From positions 124,001 to 188,000 of the forward strand of contig JBPOJA010000011.1 of the NCBI GenBank assembly GCA_052034085.1: a stretch of 64,000 nt of DNA, given 5' to 3'. This DNA comes from UBA1426 sp052034085. Its GTDB lineage: Bacteria; Bacillota; Clostridia; Peptostreptococcales; Anaerovoracaceae. A model generated the notes under the pieces. It did not search any database and was not told the DNA's origin. It saw only the letters and a program-made list of their open reading frames with translations. Positions 7,903 through 15,082 of this stretch are shown here, one piece after another (the stretch's first letter is position 1; each line of letters opens with the position of its first letter). The translations under genes were made by a program, and so were the position numbers.

Positions 7903-8664
7903 ATGAATTATGCAAGCATGCTGGATGATATGATTAAGGAAAGCGAGCTGTCCCTTCGCAAGCTGTCAAAGCGCTGTCAGGATCTGGGCCTGAAAATCAC
8001 GCCCTCCTATATTTCTCAGCTGAAAAACGGGAAACTTCCTCCACCAAGCGAGGAGGTATCAATGATACTGGCAAAGGCCTGTGGATCGGATAAGCAGGCA
8101 TATCTTGTTTTTCAGGGCTTTATGGAAAAAGCTCCCAAAATGGTCAAGGAATATATGATTGCATCATCCAGCCTTAACAAAATTCTCCTGGAGAGCCTTT
8201 GCAAGGAAGAAAACCGGGCCTTTACCGAACAGATGCAGGAATATATCAGAGAACTCGACATACTTGCTGCGATGGAGCTCAGTTCGGACTACATATCAAC
8301 CAATGACCCCGATAAAAGACGCAATCTGGTAAAAGAAATATGCCTTAATGCCGGTGATGTTGCTTTTGCTGATGCGGAGGGCGAAATGACAAATATGTTT
8401 TTGGCGGACAATTCCATGGCACCCGGCGTTCCCATGCACGCCTACCTCTACATAATGCCTACCAAAGTGGATTTATTGAAGGACAGGGACATAATTGCAC
8501 TTTACCCGGACAACCGCAAGGTTCCCACTTTGAGACGGGTATATTTTATTAAAGACAAAATCATGCTCATTCCTGATGATAAATCCTATGAGATATATGT
8601 TTATTCCAGTCTGGATGAAATTCAATATATAGGCAGACTGGTTTCCTATAAGGTTGATTTGTAA
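7903..8664 (+). CDS. XRE-family regulator with an S24/LexA-like C-terminal domain
   Basis: A 253-residue protein. Residues about 5-60 form a helix-turn-helix (L-S-L-R-K-L-S-K-R-C ... I-T-P-S-Y-I-S-Q-L-K-N-G). The C-terminal ~110 residues resemble the S24 peptidase fold of LexA and CI, with D-N-S-M-A-P-G at the nucleophile-serine position and D-x-I-A-L downstream. The position of the catalytic lysine seems to be arginine (L-R-R-V-Y-F), so self-cleavage may be lost. It probably controls its own gene and the divergent three-gene operon. GGGGAG lies 10 bases before the ATG. Its 3' end overlaps the convergent obg by 19 bases. Confidence 0.75.
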   Translation: MNYASMLDDMIKESELSLRKLSKRCQDLGLKITPSYISQLKNGKLPPPSEEVSMILAKACGSDKQAYLVFQGFMEKAPKMVKEYMIASSSLNKILLESLCKEENRAFTEQMQEYIRELDILAAMELSSDYISTNDPDKRRNLVKEICLNAGDVAFADAEGEMTNMFLADNSMAPGVPMHAYLYIMPTKVDLLKDRDIIALYPDNRKVPTLRRVYFIKDKIMLIPDDKSYEIYVYSSLDEIQYIGRLVSYKVDL

Positions 8665-9926
8665 TCAAACTCAAAATCGCTGATTCTGACTGTATCTCCA
8701 TCCTTTAATCCCATGGCGAGCATTTTATCTATTGTTCCGCTCTTTTCTATGTATTTATAGAGATACTGAAGGGAGCCAAAGTCGTTTAAATTTGTGGATC
8801 TGAAGATTCTGTCCAGCTGATGCCCCGATAAAACAAAGGTATCTCCATCTTTTTCGATGTGAACAGCCTTGAACTCTTCATCGCTGAGCTCCCCTCTGTC
8901 ATCAAAACCGGGAAATATTTCCATCTTTTCTTCGGGCAGAGTGGCAAGAACTTCAAAAGCATAATCTATCAGTTCTTTAACCCCCTGCTGTACAGGCGCT
9001 GAAATAACAAAGACCCTGTAACCTCTTGCCTCCATGGCTTGGACAAATTCAGAAACCTTATTCTGCTCTGCAATATCAGCCTTATTGGCGACGATTATTT
9101 GCGGCCTTGATGCCAGCTTCTCACTATAGCTTTTTAATTCATTGTTAATTATCTCAAAATCATTCAGCGGATTCCTGCCTTCTATTCCCGAAACATCCAC
9201 CATATGAAACAGAAGTCTGGTCCTCTCTATATGTTTCAAAAAATCCAGACCGAGACCTGCACCCTCGTTTGCACCTTCAATAAGGCCGGGTATGTCGGCC
9301 ATCACAAACATGGAATCATTCTTCTCTACAACCCCCAGATTCGGCGCAAGAGTAGTGAAATGATAGTCGGCTATCTTTGGTCTTGCTCCGGTTACTACAG
9401 ACAATAATGTGGATTTGCCCACATTGGGATAACCAATCAATCCTACATCTGCAATAAGTTTCAGCTCCAGTGTAAGACGGCGCTCAACAGCTACGCTGCC
9501 GGCCTGAGCAAAATTTGGGGCTTGCCTGGTAGATGTTTTATACATGGCATTGCCTTTGCCGCCTCTTCCGCCGGCAGCAGCCAGATATATTTCTTTATCT
9601 TCCACTATGTCCTTAACCGGAATCCCTGATGCCTGGTCGATAATTATTGTGCCCAGAGGTACTTTAATATGCAGGTCATCGCCCTTTTTCCCGTATTGAT
9701 TCTTCTTCTTGCCGTTTTCTCCGTCACCTGCCTGATATTTCTTTTTATATCGAAAATCCATAAGGGTTTTCATGGAAGCATCACCTATGAAAAATACACT
9801 GCCTCCATTACCCCCATTTCCGCCATCCGGGCCCCCATCGGGAACAAAAGCCTCTCTCCTGAAGGATACGGCTCCATCCCCGCCACGCCCTGACCTGATT
9901 GTAATTTCTGCTCTGTCAACAAACAT
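8646..9926 (-). CDS. obgE: Obg/CgtA GTPase
   Basis: A 426-residue essential GTPase for 50S ribosome assembly and stress signalling. Order: glycine-rich Obg fold (1-158), G domain with G1 G-Y-P-N-V-G-K-S-T, G3 D-I-P-G-L-I-E-G-A and G4 N-K-A-D, then the Firmicute-type OCT domain up to residue 426. It sits downstream of rplU-rpmA, as in most bacteria, but behind a rho-independent terminator. Expression therefore depends on read-through or on an own promoter; T-A-C-T-A-T-A-A-A just upstream of the gene is a weak -10 candidate. Confidence 0.97.
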   Translation of the reverse strand: MFVDRAEITIRSGRGGDGAVSFRREAFVPDGGPDGGNGGNGGSVFFIGDASMKTLMDFRYKKKYQAGDGENGKKKNQYGKKGDDLHIKVPLGTIIIDQASGIPVKDIVEDKEIYLAAAGGRGGKGNAMYKTSTRQAPNFAQAGSVAVERRLTLELKLIADVGLIGYPNVGKSTLLSVVTGARPKIADYHFTTLAPNLGVVEKNDSMFVMADIPGLIEGANEGAGLGLDFLKHIERTRLLFHMVDVSGIEGRNPLNDFEIINNELKSYSEKLASRPQIIVANKADIAEQNKVSEFVQAMEARGYRVFVISAPVQQGVKELIDYAFEVLATLPEEKMEIFPGFDDRGELSDEEFKAVHIEKDGDTFVLSGHQLDRIFRSTNLNDFGSLQYLYKYIEKSGTIDKMLAMGLKDGDTVRISDFEFDYKSTL

Positions 9927-9963
9927 TTTCCCCTGCCCAGCTTTCGGTTTATACCTTTTATAG

Positions 9964-9989
9964 TAAAAAGCCTCCGGATTCGGAGGCTT
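9964..9989 (-). terminator. Rho-independent terminator of the rplU-rpmA transcript
   Basis: On the minus strand AAGCCTCCG pairs with CGGAGGCTT (9 bp, four-base loop), followed by five U. It lies just past the rpmA stop and before obg. Confidence 0.9.
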
Positions 9990-9993
9990 AATT

Positions 9994-10254
9994 TTAAGCT
10001 TCTTTTGGATATACGCTTACTTGTTTTTTTCTTTTTCCTACAGTTTCAAATTTAACTGTTCCGTCTACGGTTGCAAACAAGGTATCGTCTCCGCCTCTGC
10101 CCACATTGTTGCCGGGATGAAGCTTGGTACCTCTTTGCCTTACCAGTATGCTTCCGGCGCTTACAAGCTGGCCGTCAGCTCTTTTAACTCCCAGGCGTTT
10201 GGACTCGCTGTCGCGGCCGTTCCTGGAGCTTCCTACACCTTTTTTAGACGCCAT
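9994..10254 (-). CDS. rpmA: Ribosomal protein L27, without the Firmicute N-terminal leader
   Basis: An 86-residue L27 of the large subunit, whose N-terminus reaches the peptidyl-transferase centre. The protein begins directly at M-A-S-K-K-G-V-G-S. Most Firmicute L27 proteins carry an extra leader (ending ...F-F) that is removed by the protease Prp. Here an in-frame stop (the rplU stop) lies two codons upstream, so no leader can be encoded. No prp gene lies between rplU and rpmA; the gap is only 3 bases. The ribosome-binding site GGAGG is inside the last codons of rplU, indicating coupling. Confidence 0.97.
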   Translation of the reverse strand: MASKKGVGSSRNGRDSESKRLGVKRADGQLVSAGSILVRQRGTKLHPGNNVGRGGDDTLFATVDGTVKFETVGKRKKQVSVYPKEA

Positions 10255-10257
10255 CTT

Positions 10258-10620
10258 TTACACCTCCTCCTGGCTTTCAGCTTCCTCAGCTTTTTTTGTG
10301 GTTTTCTTTTCCATATCTATGGATGAAACTTTCAACAGTGTATAAGGTTGTCTGTGACCCTGCTTTTTTCTGTAGTTCTTCTTGGATTTGTATTTGAAAA
10401 CGACAACTTTTTCTCCCTTGCCATTTTCTACAACCTCTGTTTTGACTGCGGCTCCCTTTACATAAGGTGTTCCGATTTTGACGGTTTTGCCGCTACCATA
10501 AATGAGAACTTTATCAAGTACCACCTCGTCGCCTTCAGAACAGGTCATTCTTTCTACGGAAATCAAGTCTCCTTCCTGAACCCTGTACTGTTTGCCACCG
10601 GTTTCCACTACTGCATACAT
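10258..10620 (-). CDS. rplU: Ribosomal protein L21
   Basis: A 120-residue L21, which contacts 23S rRNA and L20. It starts M-Y-A-V-V-E-T-G-G-K-Q-Y-R-V and contains the conserved Y-K-S-K-K-N-Y-R-K-K-Q-G-H-R-Q-P-Y-T. The usual length is about 102; here a charged tail (K-K-T-T-K-K-A-E-E-A-E-S-Q-E-E-V) is added. The tail's last codons (GAG GAG GTG) double as the rpmA ribosome-binding site, which may explain part of it. It is preceded by an own promoter and a probable L21 leader. Confidence 0.97.
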   Translation of the reverse strand: MYAVVETGGKQYRVQEGDLISVERMTCSEGDEVVLDKVLIYGSGKTVKIGTPYVKGAAVKTEVVENGKGEKVVVFKYKSKKNYRKKQGHRQPYTLLKVSSIDMEKKTTKKAEEAESQEEV

Positions 10621-10700
10621 TAACTTCTTACCTCCTCTATCCAGTCTCGCCGTATCAGGCAGTGATTACACATTTAAGGCCTTTAACGAGCGGCTAACAA
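10621..10700 (-). promoter_or_regulatory. Probable L21 leader (autoregulatory mRNA element)
   Basis: About 80 bases of untranslated leader lie between the promoter and the rplU ribosome-binding site. It contains GCCGCTCGTTAAAGGC, which resembles my memory of the conserved 5' part of the Firmicute L21 leader. G-C-C-G/C-G-G-C and A-G-G-C/G-C-C-T complementarities are visible. I could not score it against a covariance model. Confidence 0.5.
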
Positions 10701-10707
10701 CTTTGGT

Positions 10708-10737
10708 ATGATATCATGTTTTGCTTGTATCTGTCAA
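10708..10737 (-). promoter_or_regulatory. rplU promoter, embedded in the oadG-like gene
   Basis: TTGACA (10732-10737), 18-base spacer, TATCAT (10708-10713) on the minus strand. The -35 box lies in the last codons of the small oadG-like ORF and the -10 box covers its stop region. Confidence 0.75.
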
Positions 10738-10863
10738 GTTTTTCTTTTTGGCTATATTGAGCATAATGCTTGTAGTCAGATATATAAAAATAAGTACGGC
10801 AAAAACGCCTCCGAGGCCAAACAGCATTAGTTTTAATCCGGCTTTCATCAATATTAAATCCAT
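10714..10863 (-). CDS. Small OadG-like gamma subunit of a sodium-pumping decarboxylase
   Basis: A 49-residue protein with one transmembrane helix (about residues 11-36: L-K-L-M-L-F-G-L-G-G-V-F-A-V-L-I-F) and a short basic, polar tail. It begins 9 bases after the oadB stop with GGAGGAG five bases before its ATG. Size, topology and position match the gamma (OadG/MmdD-type) subunits that anchor Na+-translocating decarboxylases, but OadG sequences are poorly conserved, so the call leans on context. It lacks the long proline-alanine linker of classical OadG. Confidence 0.65.
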   Translation of the reverse strand: MDLILMKAGLKLMLFGLGGVFAVLIFIYLTTSIMLNIAKKKNLTDTSKT

Positions 10864-10872
10864 GATCTCCTC

Positions 10873-12006
10873 CTACATTCCGGCAAGAATAGCAGGAACC
10901 AGGGCCAGTACAAGACTGCCTGCAACCACAGATCCCAGCTGTCCGGCCACATTTGCGCTCATAGCCTGCATCAGAATGAAATTGTTTGGGTCTTCTTCCT
11001 TGGCAAGTCTTTGAACTATTCTTCCTGACATGGGAAATGCGGATATCCCTGCTGCGCCTATCATGGGATTGACTTTTTCTTTCAGGAACAAATTAATCAA
11101 CTTTGCAAAAAGTACTCCGCCTGCTGTGTCGAATATGAAAGCAATAAGGCCCATGCCCATTATCATCAGAGTCTGGATATTCAGGAACGACTGAGCCGTC
11201 ATGGTTGAACCAATAGTTATTCCCAGAAGCAAGGTAACCAGATTAGCCAGTTCATTTTGTGCAGCATTGGAAAGTCTGGTAAGTACTCCGCTGACTCTGA
11301 TCAGATTGCCGAACATGAGAGAGCCTATCAAAGCCACACTTATCGGGGCCAGAATACCTGCAATCAAAGTAATCGAAATGGGAAAAAGTATTTCAATAAT
11401 AGCCGGAATCTCAACCTGGGTATATCTCATCCTTATCATTCTTTCCTTTTTTGTAGTCAGAAGTTTAATTACAGGAGGCTGAATAATAGGCACCAGCGAC
11501 ATATAAGAGTATGCCGCCACTGAAATGGGCCCCAGATAGTTTTGGGCAAATTCTTTGGCAACATAAATGGATGTTGGCCCGTCAGCCGCACCGATAATAC
11601 CTATGGCTGCTGCTTCCTTCAAATCAAAATGACCGGTGGCCAGGGCAAAAAGCATTGTAAAGAAAATGCCGAACTGGGCTGCAGCACCGAAAAATATCAT
11701 GAAAGGATTTTGAAGCAGGGGCTTAAAATCTATCATGGCTCCAACCGCTATGAAAATAAGAACCGGGAAAAGCTCAGTCTGTATTCCCGCCTTGTATAAT
11801 ATGGTAAGAAAGCCCTGCTCGCCTACAGCTGAAGACATGGGTATGTTGCATAAAATCGCACCAAAGCCTATTGGCAAAAGAAGCATTGGTTCATATTCCT
11901 TAGCAATCGCCAAATATATAAGCAGGCCTCCGATAACAAACATGACCAGATGCCCTATTTGAAAATTTATTATCCCTGCCAGCAGCTCTTCCCAAAGTCC
12001 GCCCAA
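10873..12006 (-). CDS. Sodium ion-translocating decarboxylase, beta subunit (OadB/GcdB/MmdB family)
   Basis: A 377-residue polytopic membrane protein. Family blocks visible include G-A-A-D-G-P-T-S-I-Y, P-I-I-Q-P-P-V (the ion-path signature) and T-A-G-G-V-L-F-A-K near residue 290. In the complex it couples decarboxylation of a carboxybiotin intermediate to Na+ export. The start is TTG with GGGGAG nine bases upstream. The carboxyltransferase alpha subunit and biotin carrier are absent from the window, so the substrate (oxaloacetate, glutaconyl-CoA or methylmalonyl-CoA) cannot be assigned. The gene follows the recA terminator. Confidence 0.92.
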   Translation of the reverse strand: MGGLWEELLAGIINFQIGHLVMFVIGGLLIYLAIAKEYEPMLLLPIGFGAILCNIPMSSAVGEQGFLTILYKAGIQTELFPVLIFIAVGAMIDFKPLLQNPFMIFFGAAAQFGIFFTMLFALATGHFDLKEAAAIGIIGAADGPTSIYVAKEFAQNYLGPISVAAYSYMSLVPIIQPPVIKLLTTKKERMIRMRYTQVEIPAIIEILFPISITLIAGILAPISVALIGSLMFGNLIRVSGVLTRLSNAAQNELANLVTLLLGITIGSTMTAQSFLNIQTLMIMGMGLIAFIFDTAGGVLFAKLINLFLKEKVNPMIGAAGISAFPMSGRIVQRLAKEEDPNNFILMQAMSANVAGQLGSVVAGSLVLALVPAILAGM

Positions 12007-12028
12007 TTACAGTTCTCCCCTTTGTTAT

Positions 12029-12064
12029 TAAAAATAATAATAAGCCATGCACTGACGGCTTATT
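12029..12064 (-). terminator. recA terminator
   Basis: On the minus strand AATAAGCC (12057-12064) pairs with GGCTTATT (12039-12046), 10-base loop, followed by the U-rich ATTATTTTTAAT. It separates recA from oadB. Confidence 0.75.
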
Positions 12065-12095
12065 ATATCAAATATATCAAATTATATAAAGCATT

Positions 12096-13148
12096 TTATT
12101 CCAGCACAACCCCGTCTTCGTCAACGCTTAAATCGTCTTCTTTGGCGGAGGATGCTTTGAATGTGCCCATGAGTTCAGTTTCAATCTCTGCAAGCATTTC
12201 AGGATGGTCAGCCAGATAGTTTTTAACGTTTTCACGGCCCTGTCCAATTCTTTCACCCTTGTAGCTGTACCAAGCGCCGGCCTTATCCACTATTTTGGCG
12301 CTTACGGCGCTGTCCAGCACATCCCCTTCCCTGGAAATGCCTGTGCCGTACATAATATCAAACTCAGCCTGCTTGAAGGGGGGTGCTACTTTGTTCTTCA
12401 CCACTTTGACCCTTGTACGGTTCCCTATGACCGTGTCGCCCACCTTGATACTTTCTATTCTCCTCACATCCAGCCTCATGGATGAATAGAATTTTAGTGC
12501 TCTGCCTCCTGTGGTAACCTCCGGGCTGCCATAGATTACACCGACTTTTTCTCTGAGCTGATTGATGAATATGGCGCTGGCATTTGATTTGTTTATGGCT
12601 CCTGTGAGCTTTCTCAGGGCCTGGGACATCAGTCTGGCTTGCAGACCCACATGGCTGTCCCCCATTTCACCCTGGATCTCTGCCTTCGGAACAAGGGCTG
12701 CTACAGAGTCCACAACCACCACATCAATAGCTCCGCTTCGGACGAGAACTTCACAGATTTCCAGAGCCTGTTCCCCGGTATCCGGCTGAGCTACAAGAAG
12801 TTCTTCTATATTGACGCCCAGATTCTTCGCGTATTCCGGATCCAGGGCATGTTCAGCATCAATAAATGCGGCCTTCCCGCCCTGCTTCTGCGATTCTGCT
12901 ATTATGTGCAAAGCCAGTGTTGTTTTTCCTGATGACTCGGGCCCGAATATTTCCACCACTCTGCCTTTGGGAACACCACCTATACCGGTCGCTATATCAA
13001 GACTGACAGAGCCTGTGGAAATACTTTCCACATTCAGCCTGGCATTATCACTTCCCAGCAACATGACAGCGCCCTTGCCAAACTGCTTTTCAATCTGCAG
13101 CATTGCAATCTCCAGGGCTTTATCTTTCTCTGTTTGATTTATGCTCAT
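12096..13148 (-). CDS. recA: Recombinase RecA
   Basis: A 350-residue recombinase for homologous recombination and SOS induction. Walker A is G-P-E-S-S-G-K-T, Walker B V-V-V-D-S-V-A-A-L, and loop 2 follows I-N-Q-L-R-E-K. The C-terminus is acidic (E-D-D-L-S-V-D-E-D-G), as usual. I start at the second ATG (13148), because GGAGG lies five bases before it. The first ATG at 13160 sits inside that ribosome-binding site. It has its own promoter with a LexA box, downstream of cinA. Confidence 0.98.
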   Translation of the reverse strand: MSINQTEKDKALEIAMLQIEKQFGKGAVMLLGSDNARLNVESISTGSVSLDIATGIGGVPKGRVVEIFGPESSGKTTLALHIIAESQKQGGKAAFIDAEHALDPEYAKNLGVNIEELLVAQPDTGEQALEICEVLVRSGAIDVVVVDSVAALVPKAEIQGEMGDSHVGLQARLMSQALRKLTGAINKSNASAIFINQLREKVGVIYGSPEVTTGGRALKFYSSMRLDVRRIESIKVGDTVIGNRTRVKVVKNKVAPPFKQAEFDIMYGTGISREGDVLDSAVSAKIVDKAGAWYSYKGERIGQGRENVKNYLADHPEMLAEIETELMGTFKASSAKEDDLSVDEDGVVLE

Positions 13149-13166
13149 TTCATCCTCCATTAAATG

Positions 13167-13215
13167 CGAACATGTGTTCTGTACCCATTCTACTAAAGCA
13201 TAAGTTGGTTGTCAA
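13167..13215 (-). promoter_or_regulatory. recA promoter with LexA (SOS) box
   Basis: Minus strand: TTGACA (13210-13215), 17-base spacer, TAGAAT (13187-13192). Immediately downstream, around the start point, is GAACATGTGTTC (13168-13179). It fits the Firmicute LexA consensus GAAC-N4-GTTC exactly, with C and G flanks on one side. LexA bound here would block initiation until DNA damage. No lexA gene is in the window. Confidence 0.9.
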
Positions 13216-13271
13216 GCATTAACATATTACCATTATTTGTAAATATTGTCAAATATTAATTCTGCATAGAA

Positions 13272-14525
13272 TTACAATATCAGTTCCGGCCTGCCGTCCA
13301 GGGCCCTGTTTATCATGTCAAACATGAGTAATGTGGTATAGCTTCTGTTCCAGCCCCTGCTTACATTTCTTATTCTGAATTCCTGAGTTTTGATTTCGTC
13401 TTTGCATATAAGACAAATATATACAAGCCCTACCGGTTTTTCATCAGTGCCTCCCAAAGGTCCGGCTATGCCTGTAACAGATATTGCCATGTCCGATCCT
13501 GAAACTTCTTTCACTCCTGCGGCCATCTCTATGGCAGTTTCCTTGCTGACAGCACCGTATTTTTCCAGGGTTTCGGATTTGACTCCCAGCTCTTCGATTT
13601 TGGCCTTATTGCTGTAAGTAACGATTGATCTGTCAAAAACGTCAGAAATACCTGAGATCCCGGTCAATGTCTCTGCAAACATCCCTCCTGTACATGATTC
13701 AGCTGCGGAAATGCTGATTTTTCCGGCAAGCAGTTTGTTTGCCACCACCTGGCAGAGTTCCTCATCATCAGTTGAATATATGTAATCCCCCACATATTCT
13801 TTCACTTTTTCTACCATACTATTTACGGCATCTTCTGCCTCCGCAAGGGTTGATCTTTTAGATGCTATTCTGAGGCTGCATTCACCGGCTTTTGCATAAG
13901 TGGCCAGGGTTGGATCCGTCTGATTTTCTATAAGAGGTAAAAGTCTGGTTTCCAGCATGGACTCGCCTATACCGAAAAGTCTTATCATTTTGTAATGAAT
14001 GACGCTGTCCGTAAGTTTCCCGAGGTAACCGGCCACATGTTTTGAAAACATATTTTTCATTTCGACAGGCGGTCCCGGCAGGCAGATTATATATTTTCCC
14101 TTGTTTTCAAGTATGAAACCCGGAGCCGTTCCCCGGTCATTATCGAGCACCAGGGCTCTGGACGGAAGATAGGCCTGCTTCCGGTTGTTTTCAGTCATTT
14201 TCCGGTTTAATTTTTTAAAATAGGATTCAAGCTTTCTCATAGACTCATCATGCACCACAAGGTCATCTTCAAAAACCTGACACACTATTTCTTTAGTCAT
14301 ATCATCCTGTGTGGGTCCCAGGCCTCCTGTTGTTATTATAAGATCGCTGTCCTGCAAAGTCAGTTGTAAAATATGAGCAAGCCGTTTGGGATTGTCTCCG
14401 ATAGTGTGATGCGACAAGACGTCTACGCCAAGCAGATTGAGCTGCTGGGACAGATACACCGCATTGGTGTTTACAATCTGGCCGAAGAGCAACTCGGTTC
14501 CGACACTTAAAATTGAAGATTTCAA
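13272..14525 (-). CDS. cinA: CinA-family protein (nicotinamide-nucleotide amidase / ADP-ribose pyrophosphatase)
   Basis: A 417-residue protein with an N-terminal MoaB/MoeA-like domain (S-V-G-T-E-L-L-F-G-Q ... I-T-T-G-G-L-G-P-T-Q-D-D) and a C-terminal CinA deamidase domain (residues about 255-417, with A-A-E-S-C-T-G-G). The two-domain form salvages pyridine nucleotides. In Gram-positives it is co-transcribed with recA and induced in competence. Start is TTG with GAGGTG six bases upstream. It lies between pgsA and recA as in Bacillus, but recA also has a separate SOS promoter. Confidence 0.95.
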   Translation of the reverse strand: MKSSILSVGTELLFGQIVNTNAVYLSQQLNLLGVDVLSHHTIGDNPKRLAHILQLTLQDSDLIITTGGLGPTQDDMTKEIVCQVFEDDLVVHDESMRKLESYFKKLNRKMTENNRKQAYLPSRALVLDNDRGTAPGFILENKGKYIICLPGPPVEMKNMFSKHVAGYLGKLTDSVIHYKMIRLFGIGESMLETRLLPLIENQTDPTLATYAKAGECSLRIASKRSTLAEAEDAVNSMVEKVKEYVGDYIYSTDDEELCQVVANKLLAGKISISAAESCTGGMFAETLTGISGISDVFDRSIVTYSNKAKIEELGVKSETLEKYGAVSKETAIEMAAGVKEVSGSDMAISVTGIAGPLGGTDEKPVGLVYICLICKDEIKTQEFRIRNVSRGWNRSYTTLLMFDMINRALDGRPELIL

Positions 14526-14551
14526 TTCAGCACCTCTATATTCATTAAGAT

Positions 14552-15082
14552 TTATTTCCTGAATATTTCCCGGCTCTTATAAACATATTCTGCTCCGGAA
14601 TATATGGTAACAAGTACGGCGAGCCACAAAAGGCTCATCCCTGCGGGAAAATCTGTGAAAAGGGTGAATGGCCAGTCACGCAGCAGAATTATCGATAAAG
14701 ATACCATTTGAAGGACTGTTTTAATTTTGCCCCATATACCCGCCGCTATTATTATTCCTTCACCTGCCGCAACGGCCCTGAGCCCGGTAATAAGAAATTC
14801 TCTCGATAGTATTACAATTACCATCCAGGCCTTGATTTGACCCAATTCTACAAGGCACAGCATAGCTGATGTTACAAGAAGTTTATCAGCCAGGGGGTCC
14901 ATAATTTTACCGAAATTACTGATGAGATCGTACTTTCTTGCAATATGGCCATCCAGCATATCTGTTAACGATGCAGCAATAAATATTATTCCTGATGAGT
15001 AATAAAATTCATTCAGGAGGAGCACGATAAAAACAGGAATTGACATAATTCTCAATATGGTTAACTTATTTGGTAAATTCAT
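14552..15082 (-). CDS. pgsA: CDP-diacylglycerol--glycerol-3-phosphate 3-phosphatidyltransferase
   Basis: A 176-residue membrane enzyme making phosphatidylglycerol-phosphate. The CDP-alcohol phosphotransferase motif is intact: D-G-H-I-A-R then G-K-I-M-D-P-L-A-D-K. About five hydrophobic segments are visible. I start at 15082 (M-N-L-P-N-K-L-T-I-L-R) because GGAGG is seven bases upstream and the ATG overlaps the rimO stop by one base (TGATG). An upstream in-frame start at 15124 lies inside rimO. Confidence 0.96.
   Translation of the reverse strand: MNLPNKLTILRIMSIPVFIVLLLNEFYYSSGIIFIAASLTDMLDGHIARKYDLISNFGKIMDPLADKLLVTSAMLCLVELGQIKAWMVIVILSREFLITGLRAVAAGEGIIIAAGIWGKIKTVLQMVSLSIILLRDWPFTLFTDFPAGMSLLWLAVLVTIYSGAEYVYKSREIFRK

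Noticed and set aside
13148..13160. Upstream ATG of recA as the true start
   Set aside because: It overlaps the GGAGG that is correctly spaced for the next ATG.
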